This document shows, in pieces, positions 1 to 6,306 of a stretch of DNA of 39,749 nt. The position numbers were made by a program, and so were the translations under genes. The DNA comes from a virus. The DNA lies in the IMG/VR virus record IMGVR_UViG_3300023083_000004, positions 1-39,749 of that record; one strand, given 5' to 3'. Below the pieces are notes generated by a model that was not told the DNA's origin, did no database searches, and was given only the letters and a program-made list of their open reading frames with translations. Position 1 is the first letter of the stretch. Every line of letters starts with the position of its first letter.

Positions 1-127
1 GAACTTGGAATCATCCCTGGTTCGATGGGCGCGAAATCCTTCATCGTGAAGGCAAAGGCTGGCGCGCCTCTCGCCATGTCTATGAACTCCTGTTCGCATG
101 GAGCAGGGCGCGCAATGTCGCGCACTG
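1..127. repeat. Terminal direct repeat, left copy (identical to 39623-39749)
   Basis: The first 127 bases match the last 127 bases of the window exactly. Both lie inside the rtcB coding sequence and keep the same reading frame, so joining them gives one uninterrupted gene. This is what a circular or circularly permuted genome looks like when linearised with an assembly overlap. A true packaged terminal repeat is possible but less likely, because the P22-like packaging genes suggest headful packaging. Confidence 0.95.
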
Positions 128-315
128 AAGCCAAGCGCCGGTTCACGGTTGAAGACCACATCAAGGCGACCGAGGGCGTCGAGTGCCGGAAGGATGAAGA
201 CGTGATTGATGAGACGCCCGCAGCCTATAAGGACATCGACGCAGTCATGGCCGCTCAAGCGGACCACGTTGAAATCGTCCACACGCTGAGACAGGTTGTG
301 TGCGTCAAGGGATGA
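1..315 (+). CDS. rtcB: RNA-splicing ligase RtcB, C-terminal part (joins 38711-39749)
   Basis: These 104 codons plus TGA complete the gene that leaves the right edge of the window; base 1 is the first base of codon 305. The reconstructed protein is 408 residues, the same length as Escherichia coli RtcB. The segment contains 'NSCSHGAGRAMSR', whose histidine falls at residue 337, the position of the histidine that is guanylylated by GTP in E. coli RtcB. RtcB joins RNA 3'-phosphate or 2',3'-cyclic phosphate ends to 5'-OH ends using GTP and manganese. The stop is followed by a terminator at 364-388 and two tRNA genes, which suggests a role in tRNA repair. Confidence 0.95.
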   Translation, partial: ELGIIPGSMGAKSFIVKAKAGAPLAMSMNSCSHGAGRAMSRTEAKRRFTVEDHIKATEGVECRKDEDVIDETPAAYKDIDAVMAAQADHVEIVHTLRQVVCVKG

Positions 316-363
316 TGCCATAAGGCGGAATGATCTTCCGACCTCGACCGCGACAGAACTAGG

Positions 364-388
364 CCCTGCGTTAACGCGCAGGGTTTTT
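364..388 (+). terminator. Rho-independent terminator after rtcB
   Basis: CCCTGCG (364-370) and CGCAGGG (377-383) form a perfect 7-bp GC-rich stem with a 6-base loop, followed at once by TTTTT (384-388). It lies 48 bases after the rtcB stop and directly before tRNA-Pro. It should end most rtcB transcripts, so the tRNAs may be made by read-through or by a promoter I did not find. Confidence 0.8.
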
Positions 389-465
389 CTGCGTGTAGCT
401 CAGTCTGGTAGAGTACTCGATTTGGAATCGAGGGGTCGTAGGTTCGAACCCTGCCACGCAGACCA
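389..465 (+). tRNA. tRNA-Pro (anticodon UGG)
   Basis: The acceptor stem CTGCGTG (389-395) pairs perfectly with CACGCAG (455-461). Discriminator A462 is followed by an encoded CCA (463-465). The anticodon stem CTCGA/TCGAG (416-420/428-432) encloses the loop TTTGGAA, giving anticodon TGG (423-425), which reads proline CCA codons. The T-loop TTCGAAC (441-449 region) is canonical. The gene starts one base after the terminator T-run. Confidence 0.93.
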
Positions 466-470
466 ATTCT

Positions 471-544
471 TCAGGGTTCGTCTAACGGTAGGATGTCGCA
501 CTTTGACTGCGAAGATTCAGGTTCGATACCTGACCCCTGATCCA
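471..544 (+). tRNA. tRNA-Gln (anticodon UUG)
   Basis: The anticodon stem TCGCA/TGCGA (496-500/508-512) holds the loop CTTTGAC, giving anticodon TTG for glutamine CAA codons. The T-arm TCAGG/CCTGA (517-521/529-533) has the loop TTCGATA. The acceptor TCAGGGT (471-477) pairs with CCCCTGA (534-540) at six positions; the seventh, inner pair is a T-C mismatch. The discriminator is T541 and CCA is encoded (542-544). Only five bases separate it from tRNA-Pro, and one base separates it from the converging endolysin stop codon. Confidence 0.88.
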
Positions 545-545
545 A

Positions 546-1142
546 TCACTTCGCCCAAACCCCTGTCTTCCGATGCAGCCAAGTCAAAAAATCCCCTACC
601 GTCCCCTTGAGGATTGAAGGGTTAGCCTGGATCGCAGCGAGACCGACGTGTTCCGCAATGCGGTCCGTCACAGCACCCTCAAGCGCCTTCACAGCCGTTC
701 CAGCACCAAGGAAGTGCGCGGCATAAAGAGAGGCGTTGTTGATCGGGATTCCGGCCTTGCGCAGGACGTTGGCGTTCTTCTCGGTGAAGGTACGGGCGCG
801 CATGTCTTGCTCACCCTTGAGGGGCTGAAGTCCCCCGAATGCCCTCGACATATCCGAGCCCCACTGACCACCTTCAGCGATCCATGTGGCGCGGATGAAC
901 TGGTAGAGACCGGAGGCGGACGACGTAGAGGCCTTCACGTATGGCCGGTCGCCTGATTCGATCTTTGACAGCATCGGCCAGTAGGAATCGGGGATCACGG
1001 ACGCCGCCGCCGTATTTCCCGCCACGGCCTGCGTCTTACGCCACGCCTGTAAGGTGCGAGCCCCAGCGTGACCATCAACATCAATGCCCAGCACCGCCTG
1101 AACTTCGCGAACAAACGCCTCATTGTCCTCGGTCTTGCTCAC
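546..1142 (-). CDS. Endolysin, lytic-transglycosylase type with N-terminal peptidoglycan-binding-like region
   Basis: This 198-residue protein begins with a short region resembling the PG_binding_1 repeat (residues about 10-40, 'VLGIDVDGHAGARTLQAW'). A lysozyme/SLT-like catalytic domain follows: 'SKIESGDRPY' supplies the likely catalytic Glu62, and 'SSASGLYQF' is the matching motif of transglycosylase-fold phage enzymes. There is no signal peptide, so export would need a holin, and membrane proteins lie directly upstream. The GTG start overlaps the preceding stop (GTGA). As the last gene of the late operon it should cut peptidoglycan glycan strands at lysis. The exact glycosidase chemistry cannot be decided from sequence alone. 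Confidence 0.85.
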   Translation of the reverse strand: MSKTEDNEAFVREVQAVLGIDVDGHAGARTLQAWRKTQAVAGNTAAASVIPDSYWPMLSKIESGDRPYVKASTSSASGLYQFIRATWIAEGGQWGSDMSRAFGGLQPLKGEQDMRARTFTEKNANVLRKAGIPINNASLYAAHFLGAGTAVKALEGAVTDRIAEHVGLAAIQANPSILKGTVGDFLTWLHRKTGVWAK

Positions 1143-1540
1143 TTCTCAGCGTCCCGCTCGTTGCGAACCCGGCTATAGATATTCCAGGCCCAACGCAGGG
1201 CGAACATCAGCACGCCCAAGCGGCTGAACGTCGAGCCCCAGACCACGACGGAGTCGTTGGCGAACAGGGACGGAATCGATGTCGTTAGGCCTCCTGCCAG
1301 CAGCGCTGCCGTAACCGTGTCATAGAGATCGACGCGCTTGCCGCCAAAGATCAAAATGCCGAGGCAGACCATCCACGCCGCGCCGCTGACAAGGGCGTTG
1401 ATGTAGATAAGGCTCCCGTGAGGCAGGACGCCGAACACGGCACTGGCGACGATGCACAGGACAAAGAAACCGGCTCCCGCGTAAGCCTTCACGTCCATGG
1501 CGTCCATCCACCGTTGAGCAGTCTGATAGCTACTCATCAT
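1139..1540 (-). CDS. Small integral membrane protein of the lysis region
   Basis: From the ATG at 1540 the product is 133 residues. This start overlaps the preceding gene's end and has GGAG seven bases upstream. A longer open frame extends to 1681, but it would overlap the neighbour by about 150 bases and has an unnatural Ser/Arg-rich N-terminus. Four hydrophobic stretches are visible: 'GAGFFVLCIVASAVFGVLP', 'NALVSGAAWMVCLGILIFGG', 'VTAALLAGGLTTSIPSLF' and 'SRLGVLMFALRWAWNIYS'. The C-terminus is charged. Its position between a holin-like protein and the endolysin suggests a lysis accessory or second holin. I do not recognise a named family. Confidence 0.65.
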   Translation of the reverse strand: MMSSYQTAQRWMDAMDVKAYAGAGFFVLCIVASAVFGVLPHGSLIYINALVSGAAWMVCLGILIFGGKRVDLYDTVTAALLAGGLTTSIPSLFANDSVVVWGSTFSRLGVLMFALRWAWNIYSRVRNERDAEK

Positions 1541-1868
1541 GCGGCTCCGTGGCGACAATTTTGAATTGATATTTTTCGAGAAGGTCTTTCGACTTCTTGA
1601 TGATGATCGGGATGAGCCCCAAGGCTGTGAGTCCGACAAGGCCGCAGATGAACGATGGGATGCGTGAGTTTTGCGGGTCATATTGAGCGAACCACAACTC
1701 GCAGATAGCAGGGCCTGCCAGACATCCAGACAACGTCCCGACGATCAGGGTTTGCAGCCGTCCAGCCAGCGTAAGGTTTCTCGCCGCGCTCATTGCGATG
1801 AGAGAGCCAGAAACCGAACCAACGTAAAGCCAACTGTTTTCCGCGAACCATGCCATGAACCCTGTCAT
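1530..1868 (-). CDS. Putative holin
   Basis: The 112-residue product has three predicted membrane segments: residues about 13-30 ('SWLYVGSVSGSLIAMSAA'), 38-60 and 70-90 ('FICGLVGLTALGLIPIIIKK'). A lysine-rich cytoplasmic-type tail follows. Length, three-segment topology and position two genes before the endolysin fit the class of small phage holins that make holes in the inner membrane and release the endolysin. The ATG directly follows the TAA of the upstream gene (TAAATG). Its end overlaps the start of the next membrane protein. Holin function is inferred from topology and context, not from a diagnostic motif. Confidence 0.6.
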   Translation of the reverse strand: MTGFMAWFAENSWLYVGSVSGSLIAMSAARNLTLAGRLQTLIVGTLSGCLAGPAICELWFAQYDPQNSRIPSFICGLVGLTALGLIPIIIKKSKDLLEKYQFKIVATEPHDE

Positions 1869-2315
1869 TTACGACACTTCCGAATCGCGTCGCGCACCAA
1901 CAGGAACGCTCCACCCAGAAAAACGACCAGACAGCCACTTACCCAGCCCATGAACGCCATTCCAGATACCCCGATGGGCCACAAGGGCTAGTTGCGTCGC
2001 AAGTGCGACACTCAATACAAGGTCGTATTGTGGACCAATCCACACGCCTTGTAAAAGGTAGAGCGCATAAACGAAGTCCATGCCAAGCATGAACAGGGCA
2101 AGGCCGGAAAGCGCGAACTTCCACCAAGCCGGTGAACGAAGATGCAAGGCCAAAAAACACAGACCGGCGACCGTGCTGATCAGTGGGTTAATCGGCCACC
2201 AGAGCGCGGCGTAGAATCCCAGAAGCCAGCCAGCGGCGAGAATGAAGGCGTGGGGTCTCGCATCCTTGTCCGCCACGATACAGGCGGCCAGAATGGCGAG
2301 ACCCCAGACGATCAC
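1869..2315 (-). CDS. Polytopic membrane protein, lysis region
   Basis: This 148-residue protein is very hydrophobic over residues 1-120, with about five short membrane-spanning segments starting at the N-terminus ('MIVWGLAILAACIVADKD'). It ends in a basic tail. The GTG start overlaps the TGA of the tiny gene upstream, so translation is probably coupled. It may belong to the lysis set or be a membrane exclusion protein. I do not recognise a family. Confidence 0.55.
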   Translation of the reverse strand: MIVWGLAILAACIVADKDARPHAFILAAGWLLGFYAALWWPINPLISTVAGLCFLALHLRSPAWWKFALSGLALFMLGMDFVYALYLLQGVWIGPQYDLVLSVALATQLALVAHRGIWNGVHGLGKWLSGRFSGWSVPVGARRDSEVS

Positions 2316-2419
2316 TTCTTTTTAGGAGAAGAGGTCGTGCGAGTAGGCGGTGGAGGTGGTGGAGGGGTCGGATGACCGCCGGGTCCCACCCGCATCGTAA
2401 CCGGCTTCGGCTTTTTCAT
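2312..2419 (-). CDS. Tiny proline- and lysine-rich protein
   Basis: A 35-residue frame starts with ATG at 2419, preceded by AGGAAG. It overlaps the upstream stop by ATGA and its own TGA overlaps the next GTG. The product has a basic N-terminus ('MKKPKPVTMR'), a run of seven prolines (residues 19-25) and a 'SSPKKK' end. It has no hydrophobic segment or lipobox, so it does not look like a spanin. Coupling on both sides supports real translation; function is unknown. Confidence 0.5.
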   Translation of the reverse strand: MKKPKPVTMRVGPGGHPTPPPPPPPTRTTSSPKKK

Positions 2420-2526
2420 TTGTGCTTCCTATACCAGATCGAAAACCTACGGTCTTTCAACCGCTCAACCATGTCCTCTTCGGACATCTGCCCCGAACGA
2501 TAGCAAGCCAGGATCATTTCGTACAT
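2416..2526 (-). CDS. Small conserved-type phage protein after the tail fibre
   Basis: This 36-residue protein begins 'MYEMILACYRSGQMSEEDM' two bases after the tail-fibre stop and ends overlapping the next ATG. It is amphipathic, with an acidic middle and a basic C-terminus ('RRFSIWYRKHK'). The compact spacing and normal codon use suggest a real gene. The function is not recognised. Confidence 0.55.
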   Translation of the reverse strand: MYEMILACYRSGQMSEEDMVERLKDRRFSIWYRKHK

Positions 2527-2528
2527 GG

Positions 2529-4028
2529 TCAGACCCCAATAAGGCCGTGTGTGCGCAACGCTGTATCCAGCGCAACGACGCGAGCCTCAATCGCGGCAAT
2601 TCGGTTCAGGGCGCTTTGGAAATCCGCCTGCACATAGGCTGCGTTTGCAGTCCCGGCTGCTGTCGCTGCAAACGCGCCTTTAGAGCCCGTGCCGGTCGTC
2701 GCCGTCCAGCCGGTATCACGTGCGCCAACGACCTTGACGCCGTTCACGCGGTAGGCTTGCCCGGGAAGCCCCAGGTCAATGCCGTCGTTGCTGATAGAGG
2801 CTTGCGTGGACGTATCGGCGTGGTTGCGGAAGTTGTGGGCTTCCGTAGAGGACGCGACGTATCGCAGACCATTCCCTGAATCGACCCAGATATAGGCGCT
2901 ATTCGCCCCCGTTGTGCCTGAAAAGCGCAGCCGATGCGTATTGCTCAGGATGATGGCGTCGTCCGAGAAGACGCCGGTCCCGGTGTTAATCAGGGATGTC
3001 ATCGTCGCATTCTGGGTGACAACCAGACCGGACCCTGAAATACCTCCGATTATGTTGATCCCGTTGGCGAACTTGCCGCCAGAAACACCACCGATCACGA
3101 TGGCGGCGACGGGCATGGGCTGGCTGAAGGCGTTCAGCGCCAGGCCGAACCCGTCGATGACCGTTGATCCCGGCGCGGGCTGTATGTCGATCTCGCAGCC
3201 TTCGAGCTTGAGGCCGGTATAGGCGACATCCGAACCCACAATCAGGTTCATGCCGAGCGCCTTGGTATTCGCTCCGCGCGACAGGGCGATCCCCATGTAT
3301 GCGCCAACATCTCCAGCGGCGCTCATGTTGTTCGCGACGACTTCCATGGTGAAGGCGGGGGCCGGGCCGGGTGACGGATTGGCGGCCAGCGTGAACGACT
3401 TGCTGAATGACCAGCCGTAATAAGTCTTTCCTGTCGGGTGCAGACCTCCAAGCGAACTCGCGTCGGGTCCGAATTGGTAGTCGATAGCAGAGACAGAGCC
3501 CTGCACGGCGACGGACGGACCTACTACGTTTGGCGCGGCTGTTCCGATGTTCGTTCGGAACGTCGCAGGAGAAATGATGTTTGAGCCGTCGATAAGGGCG
3601 CGACCTGCAATCGCCACCGACTCCGGTTGCGTCAGCAGGATTTCGTTGATGTCTGCCAGGGCGGCCTGTGCCGACTCGCTGGCAGCTTCGGCAAGAATCA
3701 GCGTCGCCGTCTCATAGTCCACGGAGGGGCGGTAGTTGTCGAATGCGGAAGGACGTCCAGGGGCTCGCCCGTCATCGTCTGTAACGGAAAGGGAATACAG
3801 GACCGGATCAGCTTCCGTCCCTGCTTCAGCGAAAATAGCAGGAAACACGCCCGATGCGTTCGCCTCGACCGGATTTGCAGACGGAACCGTCAGGGCGAAA
3901 TCCGTGTAGATCGTCGCCAGCGTCGTCGTCTCGTTTTCATAGACGTACAGTTTCGCGCCAGACACGGGGTAGCCGTTGCCGTCTCTGACAGGGAAGTATG
4001 GGGGGAGAACGATGCGGCCTGCTGGCAT
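2529..4028 (-). CDS. Tail fibre / tailspike-like receptor-binding protein
   Basis: The product is 499 residues from the ATG at 4028 (522 from a TTG at 4097). The N-terminus 'MPAGRIVLPPYFPVRDGNGY' followed by a 'KLYVYENETTTLATIYTD' stretch is the small beta-rich head domain found at the start of many phage tail fibres. Long Gly/Ser/Ala-rich repetitive sequence follows. The C-terminus has the common fibre ending 'VVGARDTGWTATTGTGSKGA' and then a short coiled coil (about residues 470-495). It lies at the end of the structural operon, the place of gp9 in P22. The ATG is preferred because it begins the recognisable domain and follows a coupled stop (TGAGAATG). No lyase or glycosidase motif is visible. 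Confidence 0.8.
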   Translation of the reverse strand: MPAGRIVLPPYFPVRDGNGYPVSGAKLYVYENETTTLATIYTDFALTVPSANPVEANASGVFPAIFAEAGTEADPVLYSLSVTDDDGRAPGRPSAFDNYRPSVDYETATLILAEAASESAQAALADINEILLTQPESVAIAGRALIDGSNIISPATFRTNIGTAAPNVVGPSVAVQGSVSAIDYQFGPDASSLGGLHPTGKTYYGWSFSKSFTLAANPSPGPAPAFTMEVVANNMSAAGDVGAYMGIALSRGANTKALGMNLIVGSDVAYTGLKLEGCEIDIQPAPGSTVIDGFGLALNAFSQPMPVAAIVIGGVSGGKFANGINIIGGISGSGLVVTQNATMTSLINTGTGVFSDDAIILSNTHRLRFSGTTGANSAYIWVDSGNGLRYVASSTEAHNFRNHADTSTQASISNDGIDLGLPGQAYRVNGVKVVGARDTGWTATTGTGSKGAFAATAAGTANAAYVQADFQSALNRIAAIEARVVALDTALRTHGLIGV

Positions 4029-4030
4029 TC

Positions 4031-4120
4031 TCAGAATCCGTGTATAGTGATCAGCGTGAGATTGCTGATCCTGTTTTTGTTGTGGCAGAGTAGCCAATCG
4101 TGGCTGTTAGCGCCACTCAT
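4031..4120 (-). CDS. Possible 29-residue coupled reading frame before the tail fibre
   Basis: An ATG at 4120 overlaps the stop of the 729-residue ejection protein (ATGA). It opens a 29-codon frame ending in TGA, two bases before the tail-fibre ATG (TGAGAATG). The peptide ('MSGANSHDWLLCHNKNR...') looks unlike a known protein. It may be a real microprotein or only a translational bridge that lets ribosomes reach the tail-fibre start. It overlaps the alternative TTG-started N-terminus of the fibre in another frame, so both cannot be favoured. Confidence 0.25.
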   Translation of the reverse strand: MSGANSHDWLLCHNKNRISNLTLITIHGF

Positions 4121-6306
4121 TGCTGTTCTTCTTCTGCTGAGACACGCGATGGCAACAGAAGCCGCTCAAGTTGCTGCGTCACGGGCGAGTTAGAGCCTAG
4201 GACGTTGCGGGTCGTAGTGAGGTATTCCCGCACAGCGCGGGGAGGCCCTCGACCCTGACGACGCGCCATCTCTGCAACCTGTACGATGCGCTCCAGATCA
4301 TCCGCAGACCCGATGCCGAGTTGTACGATAGCGCCGCGCTCTTCGGGAGACAGGGTAGCGCGTGCGCGGATGCGGTCGATGGTGCGCCCAATGGCGACAA
4401 GGTTTCCGGTAAGGGCCTGACCGCCATCAACCGCAGCGCCGACCATCCCCGCCGCCGTTTGTGTTTCATCGTCAAGAGTGCGCCCGAAGGTTTGGCTGTT
4501 CGTGTTTGGCGAAACACGAGCCGCGCGCTGAGCCTGGCGCACGCCTTCCTGAATGCGTCCGATGTATTGTTCCGCCTCTTGAGGACCGAGCAGCGCTGCA
4601 AGGTTTTCACGCGAGTAAGGAGCCTCTGCTACCGCCTGTAGTGCGCCAGTTCCTGCCTCTCTCTGGCCCCCCAGAGCGTCCATGATCCGCTGACGAACGC
4701 CGATCACCATCGCTTCACGCTGCGTAGGCGTCATGTTCTGAACGCGTTGCGCGAAATCAGCCGGGTTCGTGTTGAACACGCTCGCGGCGTCGTCCAGATT
4801 GTCCAGAGCGCCCGAAAGGTCAGCATAGGTAGCGCGGGCCGGTGCGATCTCTGGAACGTTGGACAGGGCGGTGTCGATGTCGTCGGCGCGCGAGAACAGG
4901 CCTCCGGCAATGTCGCGCGATCCGGGGCGCTGGTTCAGGTCACGACCACGTCCCGCCATGGCGATTCGCACACGATCAAGCGTCCCTGCCGTAACTTCGG
5001 TAGTCGAGCCGTTCAGCAGGCCGTCGATCTCTGCGACCTGTTCGTCATTACGACGTGCTACAGCAGCAGACCTTGCGCGCCGCAAGGCAGCACGACCCGG
5101 CTCGTCGCCAATGGCGCTCAAAATGTCCTCGGAGACCGGAACGCGTGTTGCATAAGCGGGCGCATATTGCGTTCCTGCAAGATTGCTGCGCACATCCGTC
5201 AGACCCTCACGAACACCTTCAAGCGACCGTGGATCACGAGACAGCCCGCGAGTTACGTCCATGATCTCAGGCTTCAGGTTGGCAGTACGCGCCACGCTGT
5301 TCTGAACAGCCAGATCAGCACCGGGGCCAGCAGGCCCAGCGGCATTACGAATCAGCCGTTCCCCCTGATTCCCGAAGGTGTCCAGAACAGAAGGCTGAAG
5401 GCCCAACGCCTGAAGACGCGCGCGTTCCGCGAAGTTCTCCGGTCCAATAACGCCCTCAAGCCGCGTCGCTGCACCGACAGCAGGACCCATGCGACGCGTA
5501 GCAGCTCGCGCCGCGCCACCCGGATTTACAGCAGCCCCAGCAATCCCCGCAAGACGCTGTGCATAGGGCGCAACGACCTGTGCGCCACCCTGGATCACGC
5601 CGCCGGTTACGCCCCCTACAGCCGCACCCAGGGCCGCAGAGGGAAGCCTATCCGCAAAGCTCCCGGTCGCGCTGTTCAGCCCCGACGCTGCGCCATAGGC
5701 GAGGCCGGTACCTACAGCGCCAGCGACGCCCGCTCCGACCGTAGCGCCGCCCGTAAGAGCCCCACCAGCCAGCGTTAGTCCACCAGCCTGCCATGGATGC
5801 TCCTGTGCGAAATCACCCGTCGTCTGACGGTACGCCTGCACGGTCGCGTCGTTCAAGTCAGACGAGTTGATCTCAATCGGCAGACCTTGCAGGCGGCGGC
5901 CAAGGTTCGTCGCCATTTGACCGCCTTGCGCCAGACGCCCGTAAACCTCATCTGCACCACCTAGCAGCAGACCGTTCATCAGCGTGCTTTCGCGTGCTGC
6001 GGTGTCTCCGTTCGCGCCCAGACGGCGTTCGGCTTCAGAAGCGGCCAGCCGTTGTGAGTCGGTTAGAATGGGATCGGCTTCCCATGGCGGTGCAGCGCCG
6101 CCGGAAGGATCGGGCACATTGGCGACGGTCCGCGCATACGATCCCGTAGCGGGGTCCAGCGTGTATCCCGCCTGAGCCAGTTGCTCCGGCGTTTCGTTGG
6201 TGTAGCTTTCCGCCACCACGCCATACCGTGTGCCATCTGGACGAACCTGAACAGCACGCGGGTTACGCTGACGGACAACGGGGTCTGATTCCCAAGGATC
6301 AGCCAT
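4117..6306 (-). CDS. Internal virion / DNA-ejection protein (gp16 position)
   Basis: This is a 729-residue protein. After an N-terminal 'PWESDPV' repeat region ('PWEADPI' recurs near residue 73), a glycine/alanine-rich segment at about 175-240 ('AGGALTGGATVGAGVAGAVG') could insert in or cross a membrane. The C-terminal half is helical and Arg/Gln/Glu-rich. In P22-type phages the gene before the tailspike encodes gp16, the largest ejection protein, which enters the cell with the DNA. Order, size and the amphipathic glycine-rich segment fit that role; I see no enzyme motif. It overlaps the previous gene by one base (TAATG) and its stop is coupled to the next frame. Confidence 0.7.
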   Translation of the reverse strand: MADPWESDPVVRQRNPRAVQVRPDGTRYGVVAESYTNETPEQLAQAGYTLDPATGSYARTVANVPDPSGGAAPPWEADPILTDSQRLAASEAERRLGANGDTAARESTLMNGLLLGGADEVYGRLAQGGQMATNLGRRLQGLPIEINSSDLNDATVQAYRQTTGDFAQEHPWQAGGLTLAGGALTGGATVGAGVAGAVGTGLAYGAASGLNSATGSFADRLPSAALGAAVGGVTGGVIQGGAQVVAPYAQRLAGIAGAAVNPGGAARAATRRMGPAVGAATRLEGVIGPENFAERARLQALGLQPSVLDTFGNQGERLIRNAAGPAGPGADLAVQNSVARTANLKPEIMDVTRGLSRDPRSLEGVREGLTDVRSNLAGTQYAPAYATRVPVSEDILSAIGDEPGRAALRRARSAAVARRNDEQVAEIDGLLNGSTTEVTAGTLDRVRIAMAGRGRDLNQRPGSRDIAGGLFSRADDIDTALSNVPEIAPARATYADLSGALDNLDDAASVFNTNPADFAQRVQNMTPTQREAMVIGVRQRIMDALGGQREAGTGALQAVAEAPYSRENLAALLGPQEAEQYIGRIQEGVRQAQRAARVSPNTNSQTFGRTLDDETQTAAGMVGAAVDGGQALTGNLVAIGRTIDRIRARATLSPEERGAIVQLGIGSADDLERIVQVAEMARRQGRGPPRAVREYLTTTRNVLGSNSPVTQQLERLLLPSRVSAEEEQQ

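Noticed and set aside
1541-1681. N-terminal extension of the 133-residue membrane protein
   Set aside because: It would overlap the holin-like gene by about 150 bases and is Ser/Arg-rich; a coupled ATG with GGAG is present at 1540.
5581-5589. Isolated TGCGCCACC copy in the gp16-position gene
   Set aside because: It is a single copy inside coding sequence, encoding Gly-Gly-Ala-type residues; there is no clustering here.
4747-5778. 343-codon plus-strand frame opposite the gp16-position gene
   Set aside because: It is antisense to the ejection-protein gene; the Arg/Ser-rich product is typical of a GC-rich shadow frame.
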